A stretch of 64,000 nt of DNA from Helianthus annuus (lineage: Eukaryota > Streptophyta > Magnoliopsida > Asterales > Asteraceae). The position numbers were made by a program, and so were the translations under genes. Shown here piece by piece: positions 31,755-42,278 of the stretch (positions within the stretch are counted from its first letter, which is position 1; the number at the start of each line of letters is the position of its first letter). The stretch is taken from positions 140,741,807 to 140,805,806 of the forward strand of contig NC_035449.2 in the NCBI RefSeq assembly GCF_002127325.2, given 5' to 3'. The notes beneath the pieces were generated by a model that saw nothing but the letters and a program-made list of their open reading frames with translations, made no database searches and was not told the origin of the DNA.

Positions 31755-32280
31755 TGTAGGATCGATTTCGACCTGAATGAGTCGGCCGGAAGAGCTCTAG
31801 TCCGTTTCAGAGGCGGAAACTAAGAAACGGATATGAAAACAGCTTGAAATACACTTTAAACCTCTTGTATATTGAAATAAAAATGTTTACAATCAGAGGA
31901 AATACCAGCAGCACCTCGGTATCACTTGACCTGTTCGTTACAATTGACATCGTTTGAAAGGTATTTATAGGAGAGACCCTACCGTTTGAAGATGACATGC
32001 CATCCTTCAAACGGTCACCTCTTCAAACGGAACCTACTACAAATGGTTACAATCTCAAACGGTCATGCATCAAATGAAAGTCAACATCTTCAAACGAAAT
32101 ACAATCTTCAAACGGACTCCTTTAACTAGACCAATTTAACTTTTGTCTTATGTGTGATGATGCAATGATGATGCCACTATTGTGATGTCATCATCAAAGA
32201 TGATCACATAATCCTTGTTCCAAACTGCAACGAACCCGAGACTCGACATAAGACGAAGACGACAGATGAATGCACCAACA
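31755..32280 (-). repeat. COP3 3' LTR
   Basis: 526 bp, from TGTAGGATCGATTTCGACC to GAATGCACCAACA in window orientation. It differs from the 5' LTR at a handful of positions and by 13 bases that the 5' LTR lacks near its outer end. U3 contains five CTTCAAACGG-type words on one side of the TATA box and two in opposite orientation flanking it. Confidence 0.93.
31962..31969 (-). promoter_or_regulatory. COP3 LTR TATA box
   Basis: TATAAATA on the minus strand. The iterated CCGTTTGAAG words lie just upstream in element orientation (32003-32120). The same box is at 54678-54685 in the 5' LTR, the one that would drive transcription. Confidence 0.65.
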
Positions 32281-34160
32281 GACTCCCCCTCAGATGTTGA
32301 CGAGTCTTAAGTGTCGAGTCTTCAACGTCTTTAGTCTTTATCAGTCCTCTCGTACTCTGAAATATCTCACAGTGTAAGCATCCTCAAATCTTTTTCTTCT
32401 TTTTTCATCATCATCTACAGACTCCCCACAAACAATCTCTAATCGGATGTCTTCAGACTCCCCCTTTCGATATGCTGGGATCGCAGTCTGGCATGTTGAA
32501 ATCACAAAGTCTTCAGGTATTGGAACCTGGCACTCAATCTTCAGATAACCTGCACATTCTCTACCCAAAAATAAGTTTTCTGATGATAACATGTAAAAAT
32601 AATCTCATCATCTAATGAATCACTCGCAGACATTATATATTCAAAGAATGATTTTACAATGTTAATCTTTGATGAACCACTTGAAGATATATCATTTTTT
32701 TAAAACAACACACTCTCCCAAACCATCTGTTCATCATGTTTAGCACCCGGAATTTTGAAAATCAACTTTTCAATATCAGTTGTCGAAAATCTTTTTTGAA
32801 TTTTTCAAAAAATTTATGCTAAAACACACTAAAATCTTTTTGGATTTTTCAATGTAAAGAAATGAAATGCAGAGAAGAAATATTTACATACACTATTTTT
32901 GTGAGTTTGTGTAAGAGGATCATATCAGTTTATGAGACAAATCACCAACACCGTTAAGCTTGATTTCATTTTAAGTTTTAAACAATTTACCTAGATTGTC
33001 AGTATACCGGTCCACTTAAATTTTCACACAAAGTTCAACTGATCCGAGATACAATATTAATGTCTTAAGAACTTAAACTTATCCGTGTGTCCCACTACTT
33101 GAATATACTCCCGTATCCAGATCCCAATATTCAGTCTTACAGGTGAGTATACCACAGATGATATCTGTAAAGGGGTTAGATGCGAGGGCCGTGAGAGCTC
33201 TGGTCGATACTTCCGTATACGCAGAGAGATGACGGCTTCGACTTTTGGTGTGTCCCCTTTAGAGGAACTTTTGTTACAACAGCAGTGACTATCAATTTTA
33301 TTGTTTTATCAACTTGCTGAGGGTTGTGCTGTGTTTCAAGCATTTGCAGAAAGTATTATCCGGGGATTAGGTCAGTATTTCCATACAGCAAAAGTCCCGG
33401 GATAATACCCCAGATATCACTGAGCATAAAGACCTAGTTTCTCAGAATAAGGGACCTTTCAAACAAGATTTCAGGGGTTACCTATATATCCAAGAAGTTG
33501 TTAACCCACAGAACAAGCAAGTTTAAAATTTAGTTTATATCTCGTCACAATTTACTAAGTGTGTAAAAACCTACTGGCACATCCTCAGTGAGATTGTTTA
33601 TCACTTTTAAACTTTCCAAAACTTTAGGATGTTGTGACAGTCCACTGATGTACTATCATTTCCTCTTTTCCACAACACACTCATTTCTTGTTTTATCATG
33701 TTTTTGTCTTTTTCAAATTTTCTAATGTTTTTGGATTTTATGAAATTTTCTACTCCCCTAAAATGCAAACACATTAAAGAAAAATTGAAAACAAACTGTA
33801 CAAATAAAATTGACAACTGATATCGAATCGCATCAGTTCGCCATTCACTTGGCATAAACAATCAGAACTCCCCCTATCAACAAACAATTTTCTCATTTAG
33901 ATTTCAAAACACTTAAGCTTGTTTTAATCGAAATAATTTTTCCGGAAAATAGGTTTGTTTTTACCAATTGTAGTGACACTTGTAAGTTAGGGGTATGATT
34001 CATCATATTGTTCATCAAACACTTGTAGTAGTTCAAGTACAAATTAATGTCCCCGATTTACCATTTGCAAGTATGCACCCTCTGTACCAATTGTAAAAAC
34101 ACAAATACCTGTATCATTTGTAGGAATCAAACATCTACACACGACATTTTACCAATCAAA
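32281..34160 (-). other. COP3 3' non-coding region
   Basis: No credible ORF. Carries several polypurine-like AGGGGGAGT words on the element strand (32281-32290 beside the LTR, 32456, 33866, and a weaker copy at 33751), a Sirevirus-like multi-PPT arrangement. Ordered blocks are shared with COP2 and COP4, including GTTGTCGAAAATC (32780), TTTTTGTGAGTTTGTGTAAG (32897), GAATATACTCCCGTATCC (33102), GTGTGTCCCCTTTAGAGG (33248) and CTACTGGCACATCCTCAGTG (33571). Near 33965-34125 four TACCAnTTGTA-like words recur. Confidence 0.75.
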
Positions 34161-34162
34161 GA

Positions 34163-34205
34163 TGCCGATTCCTGCTTCTCACTAACCAACTTGGAAGCTC
34201 CGGCG
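34163..34205 (-). ncRNA. Conserved stem-loop, COP3 copy distal to gag
   Basis: Outer stem TGCCG with CGGCG, inner stem GCTTC with GAAGC, loop of about 14 bases. It is the most diverged of four related hairpins; its inner stem keeps pairing through two changed base pairs. Not known as a gene; a structural element of the retroelement transcript. Confidence 0.6.
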
Positions 34206-34290
34206 TAGTCCTTTAATCTGTAAAAAAATTTCAACACATGTTCAATCTAGGTTGAAAGACTATTTCACAAAACCACTTTTACAAGAATGA

Positions 34291-34333
34291 TGCCGATTCC
34301 TGATCCACGATTACAAACTTGGGATCTCCGGCA
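34291..34333 (-). ncRNA. Conserved stem-loop, COP3 copy next to the gag stop
   Basis: Outer stem TGCCG with CGGCA, inner stem GATCC with GGATC. In element orientation it starts 13 nt after the TGA that ends the gag frame (34347-34349). The COP4 hairpin lies 12 nt after its own gag TGA. Confidence 0.65.
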
Positions 34334-34346
34334 TAGTCCTAAGACT

Positions 34347-34949
34347 TCATGGAAAACAAACTTCCATCCAAGTCTTTTCAGACTTGATGGCTTTCAACTC
34401 TTGCGCAGTGGGGTTGTATGTTGCCTTTTTAGTTGCATAAAAATCTTTAACCCCCTTTGCTTTCCCATTCAACATTTTCCCAAAAATTTTCTTTACACTT
34501 CCATTAAATGTTTTCTCGACATCAAATTCTTTTTTCTCAGTGTAAAACTGTTTTGAAATATCAACTTTTCCAATTTTTTGTTTAACTTCTTCAAACTTCA
34601 GTGATGGAAATATTTCATCATTCACTGAAATTTTCTCCTCAACCTGTGGCTCTTCTGACTTTGTGGAACCAGATTCATCGCCGACATTCACATCAACCTT
34701 CTTAACAACCCACATTTGGTTGTCCTTTTCTTTCTTTTTATAAAAATTCTTTTTAGAACACTCACCAACCTTATATGTTGAATTTTCAAAAATTTTAAGT
34801 CTATTGGTTGTTGGTTCAACATTAACAACTTTTTCTTTCAATTTCTGAGAAACTCCCTGTATTGTTTTTGCATTTTTCTGACAATTCCATGCAATGTGAC
34901 CAGCTTCATTGCACTTGTAACAGGTTCGAGTCTCTCTTTGATAAAACAC
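34347..34949 (-). pseudogene. gag: COP3 gag extension: second zinc knuckle and C-terminus
   Basis: Contains the knuckle CYKCNEAGHIAWNC (complete CCHC) near its start, then a Lys/Glu-rich part with MWVVKKVDVNVGDESGSTKS and EEPQVEEK, ending KSEKTWMEVCFP before TGA. The end resembles that of COP4 (SGLSKPEEPLVEVKK to KAGQAWVNLFK), so the two proteins share a terminus. The frame is open, but its upstream link to the coil region is broken by stops around 34950-35136. Confidence 0.75.
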
Positions 34950-35136
34950 TTCAGTTCCATTCTTCTTTCTTTCAGCAAGAAACTCTTGATTTGATTGTCT
35001 CTAGAATGGTTTCTTCTGTTCATCTTCTGAGCTTCCACCTGACACAAATTCTGTTTTTGTTTTAGAATTTTTATCATTTTTATAATTTTCTGGTGGAATA
35101 AAACCAAGACCTTTCTTTTTGTAGCTACGATTTTGG

Positions 35137-36343
35137 TTAGGTTTTTTTTTTAAAACCAGAACCAGAATTGTAACCCTTTTTCTTGTTTAGACGTTGTTGA
35201 ACTCTTGAAGTGTATTTTTTAGGTTTTTCAGTAAGATTTAAATCTTTTATTTCAGAAATATTGATTTCTATCATTTTGAAAACCTTTTTGATCATGTCAA
35301 AGCGAACACTACTTATTGGAAACTCTTTGTTGTAATATAATTTGTCAGAATCATTCAAAGTATAAACTACTTCGAATGTTTCATCATTCAAACTCGTTTT
35401 TGATAACAAAAATTCTTTACTGTAAGACCATTTAACCGACGAATTTTCACTGTTGACTGACGAATTTGACCCTTCAGACCCAGATTTTGACTCGGACTCC
35501 TCATCAGTATCCAACACCTGATCGACCACCTTTTTAATTAACTCAGACTCATGATCAGTATCGGACGAGGTAAACGTGACATCAATGTTATCTGGTAAAA
35601 CATCAGTTTTGTCGGTTTTTAGCTTTATATTGACTGCTTTCTCAAGTTGCTCCTCATTTGGTTTTCTAGGAGAATACCCACCAAATTGGCGGCGGACATT
35701 TGTTATAGCTAACAGTCGGTTTCTTACCACAATCTTTCTTCTTCTTTGGCTTCTCGTCTTGAAAAGCTTCCATTCCTGCAACAGTTGGGTAAATACGATC
35801 AATGAGATAATCAGAACTAGAATAACTCTGTAATAAACGTCTAATTCTCTCATTCTTGATCTTTTCTGTCTCCAACTCTTGCTTCCATTTAGCACTCTCT
35901 TCAATGTAAAAGTTGATTGCTTTTTGCTTTGTCATCATTACAGCATTCATCATCGTAAGAGCTTGTTCTCTCTCAGAATTTGTCTTTTGGAGGCCAGTTA
36001 CTGTTTTGTTCAAGACATCATATGATTCTTTCACATAGTTCCCGCAGTAGCTGCCGAATCTTCTACTGGTACATGGACAACTGTATGGACCGATGGACTT
36101 AAGGTTGAACAATAACTGCTCCTTCTTCTTCTCATACTCAGCAATGATGTCGTCTTTTGCTACACATTCCTTGCAACCTTCCAAACATTTCATGCAAGGC
36201 TTGACGACTTCAACAATCTTCTCAACCTCGATTGTTTTCACCACTTCTATCACTTTTTCAACTTCAATTACTTTCTCATCTTCAGCAATCTTCTCAGCAA
36301 CACTTTCAACATTCTGAACTAGCAACATTTTCAACACTCTCAT
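35137..36343 (-). pseudogene. gag: COP3 gag extension: cysteine and coil region
   Basis: Two overlapping frames (36343-35666 and 35904-35137) joined by a frameshift. The first has CMKCLEGCKECVAKDDIIAE, YSCPCTSRRFGSYCGNY and a long helical stretch (YIEESAKWKQELETEKIKNE). The second has an acidic Ser-rich stretch (DTDEESESKSGSEGSNSS) and ends in RVQQRLNKKKGYNSGSGFKK. COP5 has a comparable region between gag and protease (CDCAMMAAAKVSPQVLEKLC), so this is an extended gag typical of this copia group. Confidence 0.7.
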
Positions 36344-36582
36344 CTGAACTCAGATGGTGTTTGATCAAATACAACTTCTTTTTCAGAACTAACAACATTT
36401 TCAACACTCTCATCTGAACTCTCTGAAATTTCCTCAACATTTTCTGAAAGTTCATCAACACTTTCTGAATTTTCATCAGACGTAACAGACTTTTCATCCT
36501 CACTCGTCACATTCACTCCAATAGACTTCATCCATGTAGCAAACATGTCTGGCTCTCTGACAATCTTAGCGATGAAAGCTTT
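36340..36582 (-). pseudogene. gag: COP3 gag extension: acidic Ser/Glu repeat
   Basis: MKSIGVNVTSEDEKSVTSDE followed by SESVDELSENVEEISESSDE and SVENVVSSE. The Ser-Val-Glu-Asn words are reiterated, and a DNA phrase with ACATTTTCAACACTCTCATC is duplicated 70 bases apart (36327, 36397), causing the frame loss. Strongly acidic and probably disordered. Confidence 0.6.
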
Positions 36583-37026
36583 TTATTCTCCTTTATCATC
36601 AACGAACATATCCCAGCTAAAGCCTGCAGGTTGTCTTTCATCATCTTGATCAACTATACATGCTTTGCTATCAAGAGATATGTATTTGTCCCAGCTGAAG
36701 TCCACTAAACACGCTCTCTTTGTATCTTCAATTTTTCTACCACGAGCCGTCTGTGAATCTAGTGATTGACCAACCTGCTGATAAATGGCTTTCCGGTAGT
36801 AATCATCTTTTCCGAACGGATTCTGAACCCCACTAGCTTCTCTACCCTTGCACTCCCGTTTGAAATGGCCTTTCTCCCTGCAATGAAAACAAGTAACTTT
36901 AGATTTATCAAAACCTAAAGTAGATACATGAGCATCAAGAAAGTCATTTCTCCCGATAATTGTTTTGAACTTTTCAGCACGTCGAAGAACACTTGCAAGA
37001 CAACATTTGATATCCATCAGTTCCAT
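36583..37026 (-). pseudogene. gag: COP3 gag: first zinc knuckle
   Basis: RAEKFKTIIGRNDFLDAHVS, then the complete CCHC knuckle CFHCREKGHFKREC, followed by ASGVQNPFGKDDYYRKAIYQ and two copies of a Ser-Trp-Asp-like motif (CLVDFSWDKYIS; PAGFSWDMFVDD). The knuckle spacing CX2CX4HX4C is intact. The second motif copy suggests a tandem short repeat in the protein. Confidence 0.8.
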
Positions 37027-37197
37027 CTCTTCAGCGTCTATCTGATCCTAATCCTCCTTTGTGAGCATAGGATTTCCGATACGACCAGCAACAAGACCTT
37101 CGTAAGATAGCAACACAGAACCTAGTAAAGCCATGTGGTCTTTCGCAGTTTCTTCAGAAAGACTTTGACCCTTTGGAAGATTTAGAGCGATGTTGCA

Positions 37198-37443
37198 CTA
37201 AATCACATAACCATTTCCTGTCTTTGTGCTTTGAGACTGAAAGCTTGTGTTTGACTCTTTAGGATTAACACTCGGAAATGATGAGAATCCACTGCTGATT
37301 TTGCTTGAACCCTTGTCAGCTTTTTCCGTTGACTCACCAGCACTGAGTGCAGTTTGGATTTTCGGACTTCTCTCAGATTCAGGAACTGGAATACTACCCT
37401 TATAGTACATCGTCACGTCCTGTTGACCACTCGGACTGTTCAT
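37198..37443 (-). pseudogene. gag: COP3 gag: Ser/Pro-rich linker
   Basis: Between the capsid-like domain and the knuckle: MNSPSGQQDVTMYYKGSIPV, KADKGSSKISSGFSSFPSV. Low complexity; stops separate it from both neighbours, so it is part of a decayed gag. Confidence 0.55.
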
Positions 37444-37554
37444 CCTAGCGATCTTCTGCTGTTCCAGATCCTAACTTTCAATCTTTTCTATGAACTGAGA
37501 AATCGTTAGATCATCATAAACGCCCGTATTCTTTAATATCATCAAATATGTTCC

Positions 37555-37952
37555 CTACTCTTTCTGCGGTAGTGCATCAGCAAGTTTGTCTACCCACTCT
37601 TCACGATCTTTTGTAACACCCAACATCGACATTGATCGCACTAAGTGACAATATCTCTCAATCAGCTTCTTTGTGTCTTCACCCGGTAGACTGCTGAACA
37701 GATCAAACTCCTTTTTTAGCAACGCCTTTTTGCTTTTAATCATATTCTCGCTACCTTCAAACTTGACTTTAAGTGCATCCCAGATTGATTTAGCAGTTTT
37801 GTCGTGCTGAAGCAGTATGAATATGTCTTCTTTGATTGCTTGCTGAAGAAGACTAATCATCATTTTCTCAGCTTTGTACATAACCCGTTCTTGATCTGTG
37901 AATTCTGATAACTCTTTGATAACTCGCAATTCTGTTCGAGGCAACACGTATT
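37555..37952 (-). pseudogene. gag: COP3 gag: capsid-like domain, after the GYP-D split
   Basis: A UBN2/copia-gag domain: KTAKSIWDALKVKFEGSENM, KKALLKKEFDLFSSLPGEDT, LIERYCHLVRSMSMLGV, WVDKLADALPQKE. The same frame continues on the other side of GYP-D: Lys-Lys-Tyr at 52949 joins Val-Leu-Pro-Arg here across the GTATT duplication. The Leu-Leu-Gln-His..Ala-Lys-Ser-Ile-Trp-Asp-Ala-Leu pattern matches COP5 gag (AKELWDALKEQF). Confidence 0.85.
37948..37952. repeat. GYP-D target-site duplication, left
   Basis: GTATT, matching 52944-52948. Confidence 0.88.
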
Positions 37953-38582
37953 TGTCACGACCCTTGGCCCCGGTTTGACCCGGTTTAAGAGCCGCGTATC
38001 TATTTAAATGACAGCGGAAGCTTTCTTAAACATGATCTTTTTAATATTAAAAATGCCCGTTTAATATATTATATAAAGTTTTAGGGATAAAATCCCATAA
38101 TTTACAATAAGATGATTTCACAGGGAAATCTTTATTTCTCAAAACATGCTTCACGGCACTTTTCTTGGATCTCAACAGATCACCTGAAACATGTTTGAAA
38201 AAGGTTTTGTCAGCGGGGAAATACTGAGTGAATCATTCAGTTTACTAAAACGACTCGTTTGTTATAATTTACAATATTAAGAGAGATTACAATGTTTCTG
38301 ATATCAAACCAACTACCCACAGTATTTGTCACTCGACTCATTTCGGTGACTGTGGTCATATCACCATTGGCTGCCCCAATGAATGACGAATATCACTAAA
38401 CTTTAGGTTCGCCCACCTAAAGTGATCACAACAGTAGTAATGTGCACAATACCCCACATACCGGCTGTAATTTGGTGATTACATAAACTTAATCACTGTA
38501 ATTATAATTCTGAAAATAAATTGGAGTATTGTAAAACATTTGATAAAAAGAGAATGACTCACATTGCAGATTTAACGAGCAG

Positions 38583-38587
38583 AATAT
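38583..38587. repeat. COP4 target-site duplication, left
   Basis: AATAT, matching 44592-44596. The uninterrupted site is visible in the GYP-D 5' LTR near 52211 (AGCATAATATAAGCC). Confidence 0.88.
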
Positions 38588-39054
38588 TGTTGGACCGTTT
38601 CGAGACCTGACGAGTCGTTCAGAAGAGTGCTTAGACAGAATCAGAGGCGGAATTCATTGATTCAGTCTTCGTAAAGCTTGATTTCACTACTTAACGTCTC
38701 CTTTATTGATAATCTGACAAATATACAAGATTCGTAGACAAACGGACAGGGCTTCGCCGTTTCACACACACAAACTGTTACAAGATCCGCTCCAAGTGAC
38801 CCCCTATATATAGACACTATGGTTCGTTTATATGGACATGTCCATATAAGCGGACCACTCATCATGTCACAAAAGCGAACCACCTATGTGACATATGAGC
38901 GAACCTATGTATACAGTGACTAATGAGCGTACCACTCTATGTACCCTATAAGCGAACCTACCAAATACAAGATTTTTCATTTTCCGTTCACAATACAATC
39001 AGCCCTACCCTAAGACTCGAACGAAGATGTAGTCGACAGACAACTGCACCAACA
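38588..39054 (-). repeat. COP4 3' LTR
   Basis: 467 bp, TGTTGGACCGTTTCGAGACC to CAACTGCACCAACA. Five AAGCGGACCAC or GAGCGAACC words lie between the TATA box and the outer end. It is nearly identical to the 5' LTR except that bases near 38734-38762 are replaced in the 5' copy. Confidence 0.94.
38805..38812 (-). promoter_or_regulatory. COP4 LTR TATA box
   Basis: TATATATA on the minus strand (palindromic), followed upstream in element orientation by the iterated GGTCCGCTT words. The copy in the 5' LTR is at 44342-44349. Confidence 0.6.
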
Positions 39055-40950
39055 GACTCCCCCTTGAATGTTGACGGAATCTTCAGTGAGAGTCTTCAAT
39101 CATTCACAGCCCTTCTATCTTGTTCGATCTTATTCAGGAACTCTGCCTGGAATCATATCTTTTTCAGGAACTTCATCCTGGAATCATGTGCCTGGATCTT
39201 TCTCTGGCTCTAACTTTCATCAGACTCCCCCTATCAACGAGCTGAGATCGCTGTCTGGCATTTGTTATCACCATTGAAATCAAATCCTGGCTTTATCAGT
39301 TTAAGCTCTCCTCAGGTTCTGCTATACCTCCTGGCTTTCCGTAGCAACAGGATCAGAAACCTGCAACTCTCAAACACTCTATTACAAACCAAAATAATTG
39401 TGAATCAACTAATCATTTGATACTTTTTACAATTAAACACTGATCACAAATTTGAAACATTCCAATTTCTGATTCAATCTAATGAATCATTTTAAACATT
39501 TCAAACCACTTAACCAACCTTGTCTGTTCATCAAGTTTAGTTTTTCAGATTTTGAAAATCAGCTCTTCAACATCAGTTGTCGAAATTTTTTTTTTCAAAA
39601 TATGAAACGTAAATGCAAAGACAGAAATTTAAATGCAGAACAAACATATTTTTGTGAGTTTGTGCAAGAGGATCATATCAGTTTTTGAGACACATCACAA
39701 GCACCGTTAAGCTTCTAATTGTTTTAAGTTCTAAACGATTCACATAGATTGACGATATAGTTGTCCTCTTAAATTTTCATACAATTTTCAATCTATTCAG
39801 GATACTATTTAAGTGTTTTATGAACTTAGTTCAATTCATGTGTCCCACCTCTTGAATATACTCCCGTATCCAGAATCCCAATATTCAGTCTTACAGGTAT
39901 GTATACTACAATGATATCTGTACATAAATTAGGGGAAAAATGCGAGAACTGAGGGATCTCAGGTCAGAACTTCCGTTCAGCAGAGAGATATCAGCTTCGA
40001 CTTAGCAGTGTGTCCCCTTTAGAGGATCTTTTCAGCTACAACAGATGATTATCAATTTTATTGTCTAATCAGCTGAGGGCTTTATGCTATGTTTCAAGCA
40101 TTTTGGATAAAGTATTAGCCAAGGACTAGGTCAGAACTACCGTTCAGCAGAAGTCCCGGAATAATACCCCAGACATCATAGAGTATTAACACCTAGTATA
40201 TCAGAATACAAGACCTTTCAAACGAGATTTCAGGGGTTACCTATATATCCAAGTAGTGTTCCCCACAAATTTCATAAGTTTGAAACTTAGGTTTATATCC
40301 CGAATAAATCTACTAAATGTATAAAAACCTATCGTCACATCATCAGTGAGACCGTTTATCACATTTGGCATTACATTTCTTTAGCGTACTGTGATAATCC
40401 AACTGATATACTATCATTTCCTCTTGTTTCGCAACAAAACTCATTTTTACAATTTTTCAATGTTTTTGACATTTTCAAATTTTCCAATTTTTTTAAAATT
40501 TTACTCCCCCTAAAATCAAAATATGTTTCAATTTTGATTTTCTGGGAAAATTTGAAACAAACTGTACAAACATGACAACACGATGAGAATCACTTCAATT
40601 CTCCATCCACTTGGCATAAACAATCAGAACTCCCCCTCACAACAAACTATTTTTCCATTATGATTTCAAAACACTTAAGTTTGTTTTAATCAAAATGGTT
40701 TTTCCAGAAAATATAAGTTTGTTTACCAAACATTTTAGGTACGGGGTTACGGTTCATCATCTTATCTTTCAACCATAAGTAGGAAAATCCAAGTACAAGT
40801 TAATGTCCTTGATTTACCATTTGCAATTCAGAAACCTCTGTACCACTTGTGAAAACAAAGATTTTTCGAATACCACTTGTAGGAAAAACAAACACATACA
40901 AACCTTTTTACCGTTTGTATGATTGACATTATCGAATAGAATTAGAGAAA
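39055..40950 (-). other. COP4 3' non-coding region
   Basis: No credible ORF. Several polypurine-like AGGGGGAGT words on the element strand (39056 beside the LTR, 39226, 40502, 40632). Shares ordered blocks with COP3 and COP2: TCAGTTGTCGAAAT (39573), TTTTTGTGAGTTTGTGCAAG (39648), GAATATACTCCCGTATCC (39855), GTGTGTCCCCTTTAGAGG (40008), TACCTATATATCCAAG (40238). Similarity to COP3 here is much higher than in gag or LTR. Confidence 0.75.
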
Positions 40951-40952
40951 GA

Positions 40953-40994
40953 TGCCGATTCATGATCCACGATACCATCTTGGGATCTCCGGCA
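40953..40994 (-). ncRNA. Conserved stem-loop, COP4 copy distal to gag
   Basis: Outer stem TGCCG with CGGCA, inner stem GATCC with GGATC, as in the gag-proximal COP3 copy, but the loop sequence differs. Confidence 0.6.
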
Positions 40995-41029
40995 ATTCCT
41001 GCAAAATCTCAAACACTGATTTAGAAGGA

Positions 41030-41072
41030 TGCCGATTCATGCTCCACGCTTACAAACCTGGGAGCTCCGGCA
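41030..41072 (-). ncRNA. Conserved stem-loop, COP4 copy next to the gag stop
   Basis: Outer stem TGCCG with CGGCA, inner stem GCTCC with GGAGC. The inner stem differs from GATCC/GGATC by one compensated pair. It starts 12 nt past the TGA (41085-41087) that ends the gag frame. Confidence 0.65.
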
Positions 41073-41084
41073 AGTCAGGGTTTT

Positions 41085-41687
41085 TCATTTGAAAAGATTC
41101 ACCCAAGCCTGACCAGCCTTGGGTGATTTCGAATTCTTCTTCAACAATGGTGGAAAATTTGCATCATCCATTGTTAAACTAGAACTCTCCTTTTTTACCT
41201 CAACTAATGGCTCCTCTGGCTTTGACAAACCAGAATCATTGCTTGCAGGTGGCTTGTCTGACTTTGACACATCAGATTCATCGCCGACCATTTTCTTCTT
41301 TCTCTTTTCCTCTTTCTGTTCTGTCCTCAGATTTGTATCTGATGAATTCGTCTTGCTAGACTTTTCAATCAAAAGAGTCGATTCATTAGAACTCTTATTT
41401 TTCCCAACGGATGAACCCGAGGACAAAATCCTTTCGAGATACTCTCTCGCCTTCTTCCTCAGTCTGTCTTTCTGCCCCTGTGAAAGTTTAACTTTCTTTT
41501 CCTGAACTGACCGTTCTTGAACTTTAGGTTTCAGAACCTTCTATTCCTGGGGCTTGACTTTGACTGGAATCTTTGCCGATTTCTGAGAATTAGCCCTCAA
41601 TCTTTCATTTGATCTCCTTGGGCAATCTCGGGCAACGTGACCTTTGATGTTGCAATTAAAGCACCTCCTGGTCTCATAACTCCAATA
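41085..41687 (-). pseudogene. gag: COP4 gag extension: second zinc knuckle and C-terminus
   Basis: Translating about 41670-41605 in the right frame gives a complete knuckle CFNCNIKGHVARDC, which the long open frames miss because of a frame change near 41680. Downstream are Lys/Gln-rich basic sequence, an in-frame stop near 41540, SNESTLLIEKSSKTNSSDTN, SGLSKPEEPLVEVKKESSS and the end KAGQAWVNLFK. The C-terminal pattern (acidic Pro-Glu stretch, FPPLL/FPSL, Trp-Val) parallels COP3. Confidence 0.7.
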
Positions 41688-42224
41688 CTAGCAGTTAACA
41701 GCAATGAGTCCGTGATATCCGCAGCTGTAACACACTCTGTTATCGTACCAATCACCATTTTGAGTCCAAACGCTCAGATCAAAGCATTGTTTGGCTTGGT
41801 GATATTCCTTTCTCAAATTTGCTAAATTTGGCTTTGAAACACTGTGGTCCGACCTGCACCACTTATTACCAACATTTTTTGAGTTTTCATTTTTTACTTT
41901 TTGTAATTTTTCATTTCGATTGGATGCTCGATCTGATGAACTTTTATTAACTTTTTGTTTCTGTTCCACTTTCTTCTTCAAAGGTTTTTGCTTAGAGCAT
42001 TCTCCCTTTTCAGTCGATTGCAGAATAGTTTTCTGAAATTTTTCTTTTGATTTCAAAAATAATTTTTGTTTTTCAGATTTTTTATTTTCAACATCAGATT
42101 TCACAGCACAATCTTTAACTTTGACATTATCAAAGTTTGTGACATTGTCACTTATTGGAAAAGAATTGATTGGTTTTGGACAGGGGATATTCAAACACTC
42201 AGAGGATGTCACAAAACCTTTCAA
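41688..42224 (-). pseudogene. gag: COP4 gag extension: basic region with decayed knuckle
   Basis: Lys-rich sequence (KKKVEQKQKVNKSSSDRASN; KLQKVKNENSKNVGNKWCRS), then WTQNGDWYDNRVCYSCGYHG with LIAVNC. The CCHC knuckle reads CYSCGYHGLIAVNC: the canonical His position holds Leu. In the intact form it would be CX2CX4HX4C. The frame is lost after this knuckle. Confidence 0.7.
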
Positions 42225-42278
42225 TTTCTTTTCAAGTTCCTCAATTTTGTTCCTCGAATCCTCAGCTTCACTTTCAAG

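Noticed and set aside
34163..41072. The hairpins as remnants of the copia protease active site (an ATCGTGGAT phrase resembles the codons of Ile-Val-Asp)
   Set aside because: Two tandem copies per element, lack of a shared frame, and paired changes in the stems fit an RNA structure better than decayed coding sequence. Not fully excluded.
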